Shown piece by piece: positions 1-8,680 of a stretch of 64,000 nt of DNA. The notes below the pieces were generated by a model. That model was not told the DNA's origin, ran no database searches, and worked only from the letters and a program-made list of their open reading frames with translations. Both the position numbers and the translations under genes were made by a program. Source of the DNA: Novosphingobium profundi (GTDB taxonomy: Bacteria > Pseudomonadota > Alphaproteobacteria > Sphingomonadales > Sphingomonadaceae); the NCBI RefSeq assembly GCF_018491765.1, contig NZ_JABWCU010000024.1, positions 1 to 64,000 of the forward strand, in the 5' to 3' direction. How positions within the stretch are numbered: position 1 is the first letter of the stretch; the number at the start of each line of letters is the position of its first letter.

Positions 1-542
1 GAGGTCAGCACCCCGGGGCCCGAGGCGCCGCCCGCCGCGCTTGGCGCGGCGGTGGCGACCGCCTGCGAAGGCGCAGCTTCGCTCGGCGTATCGTCGCTCA
101 GCAGCGAGGGCATCTCGGCCTCCGGCGAGAAGACGCTGCTCCAGAAATAGAAGACGAGGCCGATCACCAGCACCACCGCACCCGCCGCGATCCAGACGAG
201 GCCGCTCGAGGGCAGGCGCGCCGGGTCACCCGGTTCGAAGCTGGGCTGGACGGTGGGCGTATAGGGAACGTTGGCGTCAAGCTGGCCGCGCACGATGTCG
301 GCAATGTATTTTTCGTCGAGGCCCAAAGCACGGGCATAGGCGCGCGAAAACCCGACCGCATAGGTCCGCGCCGCCAGGTCCTCGAAGCGATCTTCTTCGA
401 TCGAGAGGATGTGGCGTTCGGCGACCTTCGTACGCGCCGCAATGTCGGCGCGGCTGAGGCCCGCATCCTGGCGGGCCTTTAGCAAGATCTGGCCCGCAGT
501 ACGCGGCTGCGAGGGCGTTTCGGGTGTTTCCACGTTTTCCAT
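1..542 (-). CDS. RodZ-like helix-turn-helix membrane protein, 3' end outside window
   Basis: About 180 N-terminal residues are visible. A Xre/HTH_25-type helix-turn-helix covers roughly residues 15-85, then a linker, one strongly hydrophobic transmembrane helix (about residues 114-139), then an Ala/Pro/Ser-rich stretch that leaves the window. This cytoplasmic HTH, single membrane helix and periplasmic tail order is that of RodZ, the MreB-associated cell-shape protein. The C-terminal domain that would confirm it lies outside. The start is the ATG at 542, with GGAGCTCA just upstream. The neighbour to the right on the same strand is ptsP. A general membrane-anchored HTH regulator cannot be excluded. 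Confidence 0.75.
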   Translation of the reverse strand, partial: MENVETPETPSQPRTAGQILLKARQDAGLSRADIAARTKVAERHILSIEEDRFEDLAARTYAVGFSRAYARALGLDEKYIADIVRGQLDANVPYTPTVQPSFEPGDPARLPSSGLVWIAAGAVVLVIGLVFYFWSSVFSPEAEMPSLLSDDTPSEAAPSQAVATAAPSAAGGASGPGVLT

Positions 543-769
543 TGAGCTCCGAGGGGCATTTGCGGTGATCAGGGGGGCTGACTGAAACCGCTCGCTAACC
601 AACAATCACGAAGCTTCAAAGTCAATCGATCTGCCGCGTTGTCCCGAAAAAGTTTTGGAATAAATCGCGCGCCCTACGCCAGGCCGTGCAATTTGTGCGC
701 CTGCACCATGACCGGGCAGGGAACACGACGTCGGCGCGCCGGGGCTGCCACCCTGACGCGCAAGCGATT

Positions 770-3046
770 TCAGTCGGTCAGCAGGCCGCGTTCGGAAGCC
801 CAGGCGTGCATCGCCTGGCGCATGTCGGCCGGCGGATTGTCGAGCCAGCCCTGCATCGCCGCCTCGATCTCGCGCAGATCGGTCTTGCCCACGAGGTCCT
901 TGATCCGCCCGACCGAAGCCGGGGTGATCGAAAGCCGGTGGATGCCCAGCCCCAGCAAGGCGAGCGCCTCGAGCCTCCGCCCGCCCATCTCGCCGCACAC
1001 GCCGATGTCGACGCTGCTGCCTTCGAGTGAACGCACCACACGGCGCAGGAAGCGCAGGATCGCCGGACTCAGCCAGTCGTAGCGCTCGGCCAGCTTGGGG
1101 TTGGAACGGTCCGCCGCGAACAGGAACTGGGTCAGATCGTTGGTGCCGATCGAGAGAAACGAGATCTTGGGGGCGAGCAGGTCGAGCTGCTCGGCAAGCG
1201 CGGGAACCTCGAGCATGACGCCGTAGCGGATCGCTTCGGGAAGCAGGCGCTTGGTCTTGCGCAGATAGGCGAGCTGGCCCTCGAACACGGCCTTGGCCTC
1301 GTCGAACTCCCAAGGCTCGGCGACGAGCGGGAACATCACGTTGAGTTCGCGCCCCGCCGCCGCCTCCAGCAGCGCGCGCGCCTGGACCTTGAGCAGCCCC
1401 TCGCGTTCGAGCGCGACGCGCAAGGCGCGCCAGCCCATCGCCGGGTTCTCCTCGCCCTCGCCGTCGTCGTGGCGCAAGTAGGGCAAGGTCTTGTCCCCGC
1501 CGATATCAACGGTGCGAAACACCACCGGCTTGCTGCCCGCAGCGTCGAGAACGTCGCGATAGAGCCGGGTCTGGCGCTCGCGCGCGGGCAAGGTGGCCGA
1601 AACCAGGAACTGGAATTCGGTGCGGAACAGGCCGATGCCGTCGGCGCCCGTTAGGCTCAGGTTGGCGATGTCGTCGCGCAGGCCCGCGTTGATGCGCACC
1701 TGGATGCGCGTACCATCGCGCGAAACCGGCGTGACGTCGCGCATCGCGGCATAGACCGCCTGCTTTTCCCGGTTCTTGGCGAAACGCGCCTCGAAGGCTT
1801 CCAGAGCGCCCGGCGAGGGGCGCACCGCGACCACACCCTGCTCGGCGTCGAGCAGCAGCATGTCGCCTTCGCGCACGGTGCCGCGCAGCCCCCGCACCCG
1901 ACCCAGCACCGGAATGCCCATCGCGCGCGCCACGATCACCACGTGGCTGGTGAGCGAGCCTTCCTCGAGCACCACGCCCTTGAGGCGCCGCTTGTCGTAT
2001 TCCAGGAGTTCGGCCGGTCCGAGATTGCGCGCGATCAGGATCGCGTCGTTGCGAAGCCCCAGCGAGGCCGCGGTGCCGATCTGGCCCGAGACGATGCGCA
2101 GGAGGCGGTTCGCAAGATCCTCGAGGTCGTGCATGCGATCGGCAAGCAGCGCGTCGTCGATCTGGCGCATGCGCATGCGCGTGCGCTGCTGCACGCGCTC
2201 GATCGCCGCCTCGGCGGTAAGCCCGGAATCGATCGCTTCATTGATGCGGCGCGTCCAGCCTTCATCGTAGGCGAACATGCGGTAGGTCTCGAGGACTTCC
2301 TCGTGCTCGCCGCCGACGCCGAATTCGGCCTGGCCCGCCATGCGGTCGATCTGCTCGCGCATCTTGTCGAAGGCGAGGATCACGCGCTCGCGCTCGGCCT
2401 CGGTGTCCTCGGCCACGACGTGCTCGATGTTCACGCGCGGCTGATGGTAAACCGCGGTACCCAGCGCCAGCCCCTTGACCAGCGCGAGCCCGTGCAGTTG
2501 CTCGGGCGCGTTCTGCGTAGGATCGAGGAAGCGGGTATCCTCGTCGTCGATGAGATCCGCGTTGGTGATGAGTTCGGAAAGGACCATCGCCACCGTCTGC
2601 AGCGCCTCGATTTCCACTTCCTCGTACCGGCGCCGCTCGACGTGCTGCACGCACAGCACGCCCACGGCCCGCTCGCGGCGCACGATCGGCACGCCCGCGA
2701 AGGAATGGAATTTTTCCTCACCCGTTTCGGGTCGATAGGAAAAGTCGGGATGCGCCGCCGCCTCGGCGAGGTTCAAGGTCTCGATGCGCTCGGCGATCGT
2801 ACCGACCAGACCCTCGCCGATGGCAAGGCGGGTGACGTGGACAGCCTCCTGGGCGAGGCCGCGCGTCGCGAAGAGTTCCAGCATTCCCTCACGCAGGAGG
2901 TAGATCGAGCAGACCTCGCTATGAAGGCTTTCCCCGATTACCTCGACGACCGTATTGAGCTTGGCTTGCGCGTGCTGGCGCGAAGCCATCACCTCGTGAA
3001 GGCCCGTGAGGATATTCCGTGCGGCGTCGGTGGCTCCATTGCTCAT
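770..3046 (-). CDS. ptsP: Phosphoenolpyruvate-protein phosphotransferase of the nitrogen PTS (EI-Ntr)
   Basis: 758 residues. An N-terminal GAF domain (about 20-165) distinguishes EI-Ntr from sugar-PTS enzyme I. The PtsI N-terminal and swivelling domains follow, with the phospho-acceptor histidine in LTSHVVIVARAMGIP. The C-terminal PEP-binding barrel has GIGLFRTEF, SIGTNDLTQF and the conserved cysteine in GVCGEMGG. It autophosphorylates from PEP and passes the phosphate to NPr in the cytoplasm; in alphaproteobacteria this relay adjusts stringent response, K+ transport and PHA metabolism. The ATG at 3046 was chosen because the GAF domain begins shortly after it; an in-frame TTG at 3109 would add 21 unconserved residues. 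No partner PTS genes lie in the window. Confidence 0.95.
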   Translation of the reverse strand: MSNGATDAARNILTGLHEVMASRQHAQAKLNTVVEVIGESLHSEVCSIYLLREGMLELFATRGLAQEAVHVTRLAIGEGLVGTIAERIETLNLAEAAAHPDFSYRPETGEEKFHSFAGVPIVRRERAVGVLCVQHVERRRYEEVEIEALQTVAMVLSELITNADLIDDEDTRFLDPTQNAPEQLHGLALVKGLALGTAVYHQPRVNIEHVVAEDTEAERERVILAFDKMREQIDRMAGQAEFGVGGEHEEVLETYRMFAYDEGWTRRINEAIDSGLTAEAAIERVQQRTRMRMRQIDDALLADRMHDLEDLANRLLRIVSGQIGTAASLGLRNDAILIARNLGPAELLEYDKRRLKGVVLEEGSLTSHVVIVARAMGIPVLGRVRGLRGTVREGDMLLLDAEQGVVAVRPSPGALEAFEARFAKNREKQAVYAAMRDVTPVSRDGTRIQVRINAGLRDDIANLSLTGADGIGLFRTEFQFLVSATLPARERQTRLYRDVLDAAGSKPVVFRTVDIGGDKTLPYLRHDDGEGEENPAMGWRALRVALEREGLLKVQARALLEAAAGRELNVMFPLVAEPWEFDEAKAVFEGQLAYLRKTKRLLPEAIRYGVMLEVPALAEQLDLLAPKISFLSIGTNDLTQFLFAADRSNPKLAERYDWLSPAILRFLRRVVRSLEGSSVDIGVCGEMGGRRLEALALLGLGIHRLSITPASVGRIKDLVGKTDLREIEAAMQGWLDNPPADMRQAMHAWASERGLLTD

Positions 3047-3179
3047 GCGTTTCGGAGTACCCGAAACGTCTGCGTTTGGAAACGCGGTGGAGCGCTCTAA
3101 TCGACCCAATTTTCGGCATATGGCGTCATTTTCGCAAAGAGGCCTGCCGGAACCCTGCCGCGAACGCGCGGCGCGGCGC

Positions 3180-3335
3180 TCAGTTTCGGCTGATTTCCTC
3201 CTTCAGCCTGAGCTTTCGCTTCTTCAGGGCCTGGATCACCACGGCATCAGGCATCGGGCGGCTCAATTCATCGTGAAGCTGGCGATCGATGCCGGCGTGC
3301 TTGAGCTGCAAGGCGCTGACGTGAGAACTTTCCAT
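3180..3335 (-). CDS. YdcH/DUF465 family small protein
   Basis: 51 residues. The C-terminal half has the DUF465 signature, LKKRKLRLKEEI, in a predicted helical hairpin. Function is unknown; family members are short cytoplasmic proteins common in alphaproteobacteria. The ATG follows AAAGAGGAGACACC, a good ribosome binding site. It lies head to head with a second DUF465 gene starting at 3559, and a third relative is at 14728-14901. Confidence 0.8.
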   Translation of the reverse strand: MESSHVSALQLKHAGIDRQLHDELSRPMPDAVVIQALKKRKLRLKEEISRN

Positions 3336-3558
3336 GAATGGTGTCTCCTCTTTCGTGGATGCGCGGGTCCCGTTTCCGGTACACCCGGATTGGCGACTCG
3401 GTTGCTCGGAACCGGCGCGAGAGGATGGAACCACATTCGCGCCATCTTGCGAAGTCCGGGATTGCTACATATCGGTGAGCTGCGTGAAACCTGCGTCAGG
3501 CCGGATTCACCATTTCGCTTGCACACAGTCCCCACTCTGGCCAATCGAGGAACCCGCC

Positions 3559-3756
3559 GTGACCGAAGAGGAAATGCGTAAACGGCTGGAAATGCTGCGC
3601 ATCGAGCACCGCGATCTCGACGCCGCAATCGACGCGCTGATGGCCGCGAATGCGGGCGACCAGATGCAGATCGCACGCCTCAAGAAGCGCAAGCTGGGCC
3701 TCAAGGACCAGATCAGCCACATCGAGGATTACCTGATCCCCGACATCATCGCCTGA
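3559..3756 (+). CDS. YdcH/DUF465 family small protein
   Basis: 65 residues from a GTG start; GAGGAACCC lies just upstream. An in-frame ATG at 3574 is the alternative and would drop five residues. The protein is a predicted helical hairpin with ARLKKRKLGLKDQI, the DUF465 core, followed by a short C-terminal tail. It resembles the divergent gene at 3180-3335 and probably arose with it by duplication. Function unknown. Confidence 0.8.
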   Translation: MTEEEMRKRLEMLRIEHRDLDAAIDALMAANAGDQMQIARLKKRKLGLKDQISHIEDYLIPDIIA

Positions 3757-3972
3757 CGAGGCCCGCTTCCCCTCCGATTCGGCGACATCCTGCACCCGCG
3801 GAAAATGACACCAAACCATGTCGAAAGCCCCGACCCTGGGGGAAAATGCCGCGTAAAAGTTAAGCCGCATCAACTAATATCTGTTCCATTCAGGGACGGA
3901 TGAAAATTGGCCCGCCGAATTCGCGCCTTCCCCCATTGCCCCTGATTCGTCGTTGCGAAATAGCTTGCGTCG

Positions 3973-4470
3973 ATGTCCAAGACGCTCGCCATCAGTCCGC
4001 ATATCGTGGAAGGCCTCTACCGCGAGGCCCTGGCGCTGTCGGAGGACGTGCGCGCGCGCTTTTCGCTCTCCGGACAGCTCGAAGCGCGTCCGCAAAGTGG
4101 CGCGCGTACCGGCGAGAACGCCGCCCACGAGCGCGTGCGCATCGCCTATTCGCGCACCGGGCTTCGCACCACCACGCGCATGATGCACGCGATCGCCTGG
4201 CTGCTGAACCACCGCGCCTTCTTCATGAGCGAGATCAGCGCGACGCAGTTGCGCCGCCACGGACACCTCGCGCTCGACCTGCTCGACACGCCCGATGCGG
4301 CAGAGGCCGAACTGTGCGAGCCGACGCGCGACCTCGTCGAGCGAACAGAGGCTTTCTACGACCGCCTGCTGCGGCTTGACGAGCGCTGGAATCTCTCGCA
4401 GTCGGATCACCCCTCGCCCAGCGCGATCCAGCGTCTGCGCAAGCGCATCGAGAGCCGCATCGCCAGTTGA
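3973..4470 (+). CDS. DUF1465 family protein, RcdA-like (regulator of CtrA degradation)
   Basis: 165 residues, mostly helical, matching the alphaproteobacterial DUF1465 family in length and pattern (conserved stretch around residues 55-100 with RVRIAYSRTGLRTTTRMMHAIAWLL). The Caulobacter member RcdA is an adaptor that helps deliver CtrA to ClpXP at the cell pole during the cell cycle. Whether this copy does the same is inferred from the family. It is followed by a hydrolase gene at 4545; the 74-bp gap allows cotranscription. Confidence 0.8.
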   Translation: MSKTLAISPHIVEGLYREALALSEDVRARFSLSGQLEARPQSGARTGENAAHERVRIAYSRTGLRTTTRMMHAIAWLLNHRAFFMSEISATQLRRHGHLALDLLDTPDAAEAELCEPTRDLVERTEAFYDRLLRLDERWNLSQSDHPSPSAIQRLRKRIESRIAS

Positions 4471-4544
4471 TTGCGCGCAGCGCACAGGCCGCGGCTTGCG
4501 TCCGCACGCTCGACACGCGCCGTCCCAGGGCGCATAGCGCGCCC

Positions 4545-5429
4545 ATGGAGACCATGGCACCGTCCGAGCGGCCTTATGCAGTGGCCGAAGCGATCGCACC
4601 CAAAGTACGCCGGGTACTGGCCCGCAATCCTTCGCCTTTCACGTATACTGGCACGCAGACCTACCTCGTGGGCGACGGGCGCGACGTGGCCGTGATCGAC
4701 CCCGGCCCCGCGGAGGCCGAGCATCTGGAGGCCATTGTTGCAGCGCTCGGCGCGGCGCGCCTCGCCGCGATCTGCTGCACGCACACCCACCGCGACCATT
4801 CGCCCGCCGCTGCGCCGCTCGCCGCGCGCACGGGCGCGCCCGTCATCGGCTGCGCGCCGCTCACGCTCGAAGACGACGGCCCGCGCGCCGACGCCGCGTT
4901 CGATCCCGACTACCGCCCCGACCGCGTGTTGGCCGACGGCGAAAGCCTCAGGGGTGATGGCTGGACGCTCACCGCGCTCGCCACCCCCGGCCACACCTCG
5001 AACCACCTCTGCTTTGCGCTCGAGGAGACCGGCGCGCTGTTCACCGGCGACCACGTGATGGGCTGGTCGACGAGCGTCGTCTCGCCTCCGGACGGCGACA
5101 TGAGCGCCTATCTCGAAAGCCTCATCCGACTTTACGAGCGCAAGCAGGATACGATCTATTTCCCCGCCCACGGCCCGGCGGTCGAGAACCCCCACCAGCT
5201 GGTGCGCGGCATGCTCGGTCACCGCCGCAGCCGCGAGCGGCAGATCCAGCGCCAGATCGAAGCGGGCAATACCCGCGTCGAAACCATGGTTCCGGCCATG
5301 TACAAGGGCGTCGACGAGCGGCTGTGGCCGGCGGCTGGCCGCTCGGTCCTCGCCCACCTGATCGACCTCGAACGGCGCGCGCTGGTTCTTCGCGCGGGCG
5401 AGGAGTGGCGTCTCGTCGCGGCGAGCTGA
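4545..5429 (+). CDS. MBL-fold metallo-hydrolase, LACTB2-like
   Basis: 294 residues. The metallo-beta-lactamase signature HTHRDH sits near residue 81, followed by a PGHT motif, GDH and a C-terminal histidine in PAHGP. The last ~60 residues fit the winged-helix tail of the LACTB2 branch (endoribonuclease or general thioester/phosphodiester hydrolases). Substrate unknown. The ATG at 4545 is preferred; another ATG at 4554 is possible, and an upstream TTG overlapping the previous stop would add residues with no family likeness. Confidence 0.85.
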   Translation: METMAPSERPYAVAEAIAPKVRRVLARNPSPFTYTGTQTYLVGDGRDVAVIDPGPAEAEHLEAIVAALGAARLAAICCTHTHRDHSPAAAPLAARTGAPVIGCAPLTLEDDGPRADAAFDPDYRPDRVLADGESLRGDGWTLTALATPGHTSNHLCFALEETGALFTGDHVMGWSTSVVSPPDGDMSAYLESLIRLYERKQDTIYFPAHGPAVENPHQLVRGMLGHRRSRERQIQRQIEAGNTRVETMVPAMYKGVDERLWPAAGRSVLAHLIDLERRALVLRAGEEWRLVAAS

Positions 5430-5538
5430 GCGCATCCCCTTTTCGCGCGAATTGCCAAAATGTGAACTATCGTTTCGCTTTTTGCATCTTTTGACTTAGG
5501 CTGCCCCCATAAAAATCGAGAAGATTGGGGGAAGATTG

Positions 5539-6255
5539 ATGGCAAGCCTAGCACCGGCTCAAAGCAAATCTCTGACTTTCTGGCAAAAAATGACACTGGG
5601 CATTGCCCTGTTCGATCTTTTTGCCTTCGTGCAGTTCACCGCACGCGGATTCGTGAACCTGACGAGTGTCCCACCCTGGATCCATCTGCACGCCCTGGTC
5701 ATGATCGGCTGGCTGGCGCTCTTCGTCGTCCAGCCCACGCTTATCCGCAAGGGCGATGTCGTGCGCCACCGCCAGGTCGGCCTGCTCGCGGTCGCCTTGG
5801 CCGCAGCGGTGGTTATCCTGGGCGGCTATTCGGCGGTCATGACCTTGCGCACGCACCATGTGCCCGGTTTCTTCGCCGCGCCCTACTTCCTCATGCTCAC
5901 CTTGATCAACCTCGTCGCGTTCGCCGGCCTGGTGGTCGCGGCGATCCATGCCTCGCGCCATGACCCCAGTTCGCATCCGCGCCTGATCGTAGCGGCCAAC
6001 GTGCTCATCCTCGAGCCCGCGCTCGGACGGCTGTTGCCTTTCCCGCTGATCCAGCCCTGGGGCGAATTCAGCGTCATGGTCATCCAGCTGGGCGTGCTGG
6101 CGGTGATGGCGCGCCACGACCTCGTCTCGCTGGGGCGCATCCACCGCGCCACTCTGGCCGGGATGGGCGTCGTCGCCTTCTCGCATTCGCTGATCGAGAT
6201 GACCGGGCACCTGCCCGCCGCGCAACGCCTGGCCGAAGCAATCGCGCTCGGCTGA
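5539..6255 (+). CDS. Multi-pass membrane protein of unknown function
   Basis: 238 residues with six or so hydrophobic segments, several histidines at membrane edges (HLHALVMIGW, HRQVG, HLPAAQ) and short loops. The pattern of helices with His residues recalls small DUF2306-like or cytochrome-like integral membrane proteins, but I cannot assign a family. The ATG at 5539 follows GGGGGAAG; a TTG immediately upstream is not needed. A strong intrinsic terminator follows at 6269-6305, so it is probably monocistronic. Confidence 0.75.
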   Translation: MASLAPAQSKSLTFWQKMTLGIALFDLFAFVQFTARGFVNLTSVPPWIHLHALVMIGWLALFVVQPTLIRKGDVVRHRQVGLLAVALAAAVVILGGYSAVMTLRTHHVPGFFAAPYFLMLTLINLVAFAGLVVAAIHASRHDPSSHPRLIVAANVLILEPALGRLLPFPLIQPWGEFSVMVIQLGVLAVMARHDLVSLGRIHRATLAGMGVVAFSHSLIEMTGHLPAAQRLAEAIALG

Positions 6256-6268
6256 CCGATCCCCTTGC

Positions 6269-6305
6269 GCGCGCCGGGCAGGCCCGGCGCGCAAGCGGCA
6301 TTTTT
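6269..6305 (+). terminator. Intrinsic terminator after the 5539-6255 membrane protein gene
   Basis: Perfect 10-bp stem GCGCGCCGGG / CCCGGCGCGC with a 4-base loop (6269-6292), followed by a T5 run at 6301-6305. Confidence 0.8.
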
Positions 6306-6426
6306 CCCTTGGGTCCTGACAGGGCCGCCCCTAAGTAGGCGGCCAAAGGGCATTGCTCCGGCGAGGACCGGCCAGACGCGGCCAAGACCGGCAAGCCCAT
6401 GCACAGGACCGAAGGGAAATCCGACC

Positions 6427-7413
6427 ATGACCGCCATGCCTGCCGATCTGAAGGGGCTGGATCTGCGCGCCGAGATCGAGCGGCTGCGCAAGGAGCGCAA
6501 CGCCGTCATCCTCGCGCACTACTACCAGAAGCCCGAACTCCAGGACCTCGCCGACTTCGTGGGCGACAGCCTCGAGCTCAGCCGCAAGGCAGCCGAGACC
6601 GACGCCGACGTGATCGCCTTTTGCGGGGTGAAGTTCATGGCCGAAGTCGCCAAGATCCTTTCTCCCGAAAAGATCGTGATCCTGCCCGACATGGAAGCGG
6701 GCTGCAGCCTCGAAGATTCCTGCCCGCCCGAGAAATTCAAGGCGTTCCGTGAGGCGCATCCCGACCACATCGCGCTCACCTACATCAACTGCTCGACCGA
6801 GGTGAAGGCGCTCTCCGACGTGATCGTCACCAGCTCGAGCGCGGAGACGATCCTTCAGCAGATTCCGGCCGACCAGAAGATCATCTTCGGCCCCGACCGG
6901 CACCTGGGCGGCTACCTCAGCCGCAAGTTCAACCGCGACATGCTGCTCTGGCCCGGCGTGTGCATCGTCCACGAGGCCTTCAGCGAGACCGAACTCCTGA
7001 AACTCAAGGCGCAGCACCCCGGCGCCCCGATCGCCGCGCACCCCGAGTGCCCGCCCACGATCGTCGACCACGCCGACTACGTCGGCTCGACGAGCGGCAT
7101 TCTCAATTACGCCAAGGCGATGGAAGGCGATACGCTGATCGTCGCCACCGAGCCGCACATCATCCACCAGATGGAGCGCGCGCTGCCCAGCAAGACCTTC
7201 ATCGGCGCGCCGGGCGCGGACGGCAACTGCAACTGCAACATCTGCCCCTACATGGCGCTCAACACCATGGAGAAGCTCTACCTCGCGCTGCGCGACCTGG
7301 AGCCGCGCATCGAGATCGACGAAACCTTGCGCCTCGGCGCCAAGAAAAGCCTCGATGCCATGCTCGAGATGGCCTCGGGCTCGGTCGGCAAGGGCGACCT
7401 CGGCAACCGCTGA
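6427..7413 (+). CDS. nadA: Quinolinate synthase
   Basis: 328 residues. Condenses iminoaspartate with dihydroxyacetone phosphate to quinolinate, the first committed product of NAD synthesis. The three 4Fe-4S cluster cysteines of the family are visible: Cys66 in FCGVKFMAE, the cysteine of HPEC and the last cysteine in NCNCNICPYMALN. HYYQ near residue 31 and SSS near 140 are substrate-binding signatures. The ATG at 6427 starts just before the conserved ERLRKERNAVILAHYYQ region. No nadB or nadC lies nearby. The next gene begins only 2 bp after the stop, so the two are probably one transcript. Confidence 0.96.
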   Translation: MTAMPADLKGLDLRAEIERLRKERNAVILAHYYQKPELQDLADFVGDSLELSRKAAETDADVIAFCGVKFMAEVAKILSPEKIVILPDMEAGCSLEDSCPPEKFKAFREAHPDHIALTYINCSTEVKALSDVIVTSSSAETILQQIPADQKIIFGPDRHLGGYLSRKFNRDMLLWPGVCIVHEAFSETELLKLKAQHPGAPIAAHPECPPTIVDHADYVGSTSGILNYAKAMEGDTLIVATEPHIIHQMERALPSKTFIGAPGADGNCNCNICPYMALNTMEKLYLALRDLEPRIEIDETLRLGAKKSLDAMLEMASGSVGKGDLGNR

Positions 7414-7415
7414 CA

Positions 7416-8606
7416 ATGACCACGCGCCGCGACGTCCTGCACGCAGGGGTAGCCCTTACGACAGGCCTCGCGGCGCACCGTGCTTCGGCCGCGCCATCCG
7501 GTGCGCCCGATCCGCACGCCAGGCCCGCGGTACCGATCGCGCCCTATCGGGCCGCCTGCCTCCAGACCTTCGTGCGACCGACCTGGTCGGCAAGCGGCAC
7601 GCCCTTGCCCGAGGCGCTCGCGACCAATGTCGATACCGTTTGCAACGCGATCGTGCGCACCGGCGGCGAAACCGGGGCCCGGCTGCTGGTCTTTTCCGAA
7701 TTCTGCCTGCAACTGCCCGTCTCGCGGCTCACCACCGCGCAATGGGCGGCCGGTGCCATCGCCATCGACGGCCCCGAGATTGCGCGCATCGGCGAGGCCG
7801 CGCGCCGCTCCGGCACTTGGGTGGTGGTCAACCCGATCGAGGCCCTCGCCGACTTTCCCGGCCGCTATTTCCTCACCGGCCTGCTGATCTCGCCCGCCGG
7901 AAAGGTCGAGCTGGCCTACCGCAAGCTCTACGACCTGACCGACAAGACCCGCCCGAGTGACGTGCTGCCTACCTGGATCGACCGCTTCGGAACCGATTCA
8001 CTCTTCCCCGTCGCCGACACCCCGCTCGGCCGGATCGCGCTGACCGTGGGCGCCGACCCGGTCTGGCCCGAGATGGTGCGCAGTCTCGTCTTCAACGGCG
8101 CCGAAGTGATCGCGACCTGCCTGGGCTCGCCCAATGTCGCTCCCAGTTCACCCGGACGGCGCGCGCCCGATGCCCCCGATGTGGGCGATCCGGCCATCGC
8201 CGTCATGGCGCGGCGGGTACGCGCCTACGAGAACATCGCCTATACGCTGACCGCGAACCTGGGGCCCTCCGGCCCGGCTCCCGCGCCGGGCATCATGCAG
8301 CCGAGCGAGATCGTCGACTTCCACGGCAACGTGCTGGCCGCGTCCACGGGCGGCGGCGTCGAGACGATCACCGCCACGCTCGACATCGAGGCCCTGCGCA
8401 CCGCGCGCTGCACCCCGGGACCGGCGAACACGCTGCTCCAGCTCCAGACCAGCCTCCACGCGCCCGGTTATGCCAAGGCCCGCTTCGACGCGCATGCCGG
8501 AGCCGATACCGGCCCTTTCCCGGATCACGCGGCCCACCAGCGCGCCGAGATCCGCGACCTCCTCGCGCGCGGTATCCTGCGCGCACCGGCCAAGGGAATT
8601 GGCTGA
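7416..8606 (+). CDS. Exported nitrilase-superfamily protein lacking the catalytic cysteine
   Basis: 396 residues. The N-terminus is a Tat-type signal (TRRDVLHAGVAL then an Ala-rich cleavage region near residue 26). The body has the carbon-nitrogen hydrolase fold: the catalytic glutamate is Glu95 in VFSEF and the lysine is Lys170 in AYRKLYDL. At the nucleophile position the family has a cysteine (ICYD or ICWD before FPE), but here the motif reads TVGADPVWPE, so Gly212 takes its place. It therefore looks catalytically dead as an amidase or nitrilase, unless another residue substitutes. The start is 2 bp after nadA and the prolyl oligopeptidase gene follows, so it may be expressed with NAD synthesis. 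Role unknown: perhaps binding or a pseudoenzyme. Confidence 0.85.
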   Translation: MTTRRDVLHAGVALTTGLAAHRASAAPSGAPDPHARPAVPIAPYRAACLQTFVRPTWSASGTPLPEALATNVDTVCNAIVRTGGETGARLLVFSEFCLQLPVSRLTTAQWAAGAIAIDGPEIARIGEAARRSGTWVVVNPIEALADFPGRYFLTGLLISPAGKVELAYRKLYDLTDKTRPSDVLPTWIDRFGTDSLFPVADTPLGRIALTVGADPVWPEMVRSLVFNGAEVIATCLGSPNVAPSSPGRRAPDAPDVGDPAIAVMARRVRAYENIAYTLTANLGPSGPAPAPGIMQPSEIVDFHGNVLAASTGGGVETITATLDIEALRTARCTPGPANTLLQLQTSLHAPGYAKARFDAHAGADTGPFPDHAAHQRAEIRDLLARGILRAPAKGIG

Positions 8607-8680
8607 GGCCCTTTCCTTTGCCTGCCCGCCCGGTTAGCACTGTGCGCAGAATAAAACTTCGGCGCAAAGGTCGCTTCATC

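Noticed and set aside
1943..3100. Long plus-strand open frame opposite ptsP
   Set aside because: It is the antisense frame of a high-GC gene; composition is His/Arg/Asp/Val-rich and no family resembles it.
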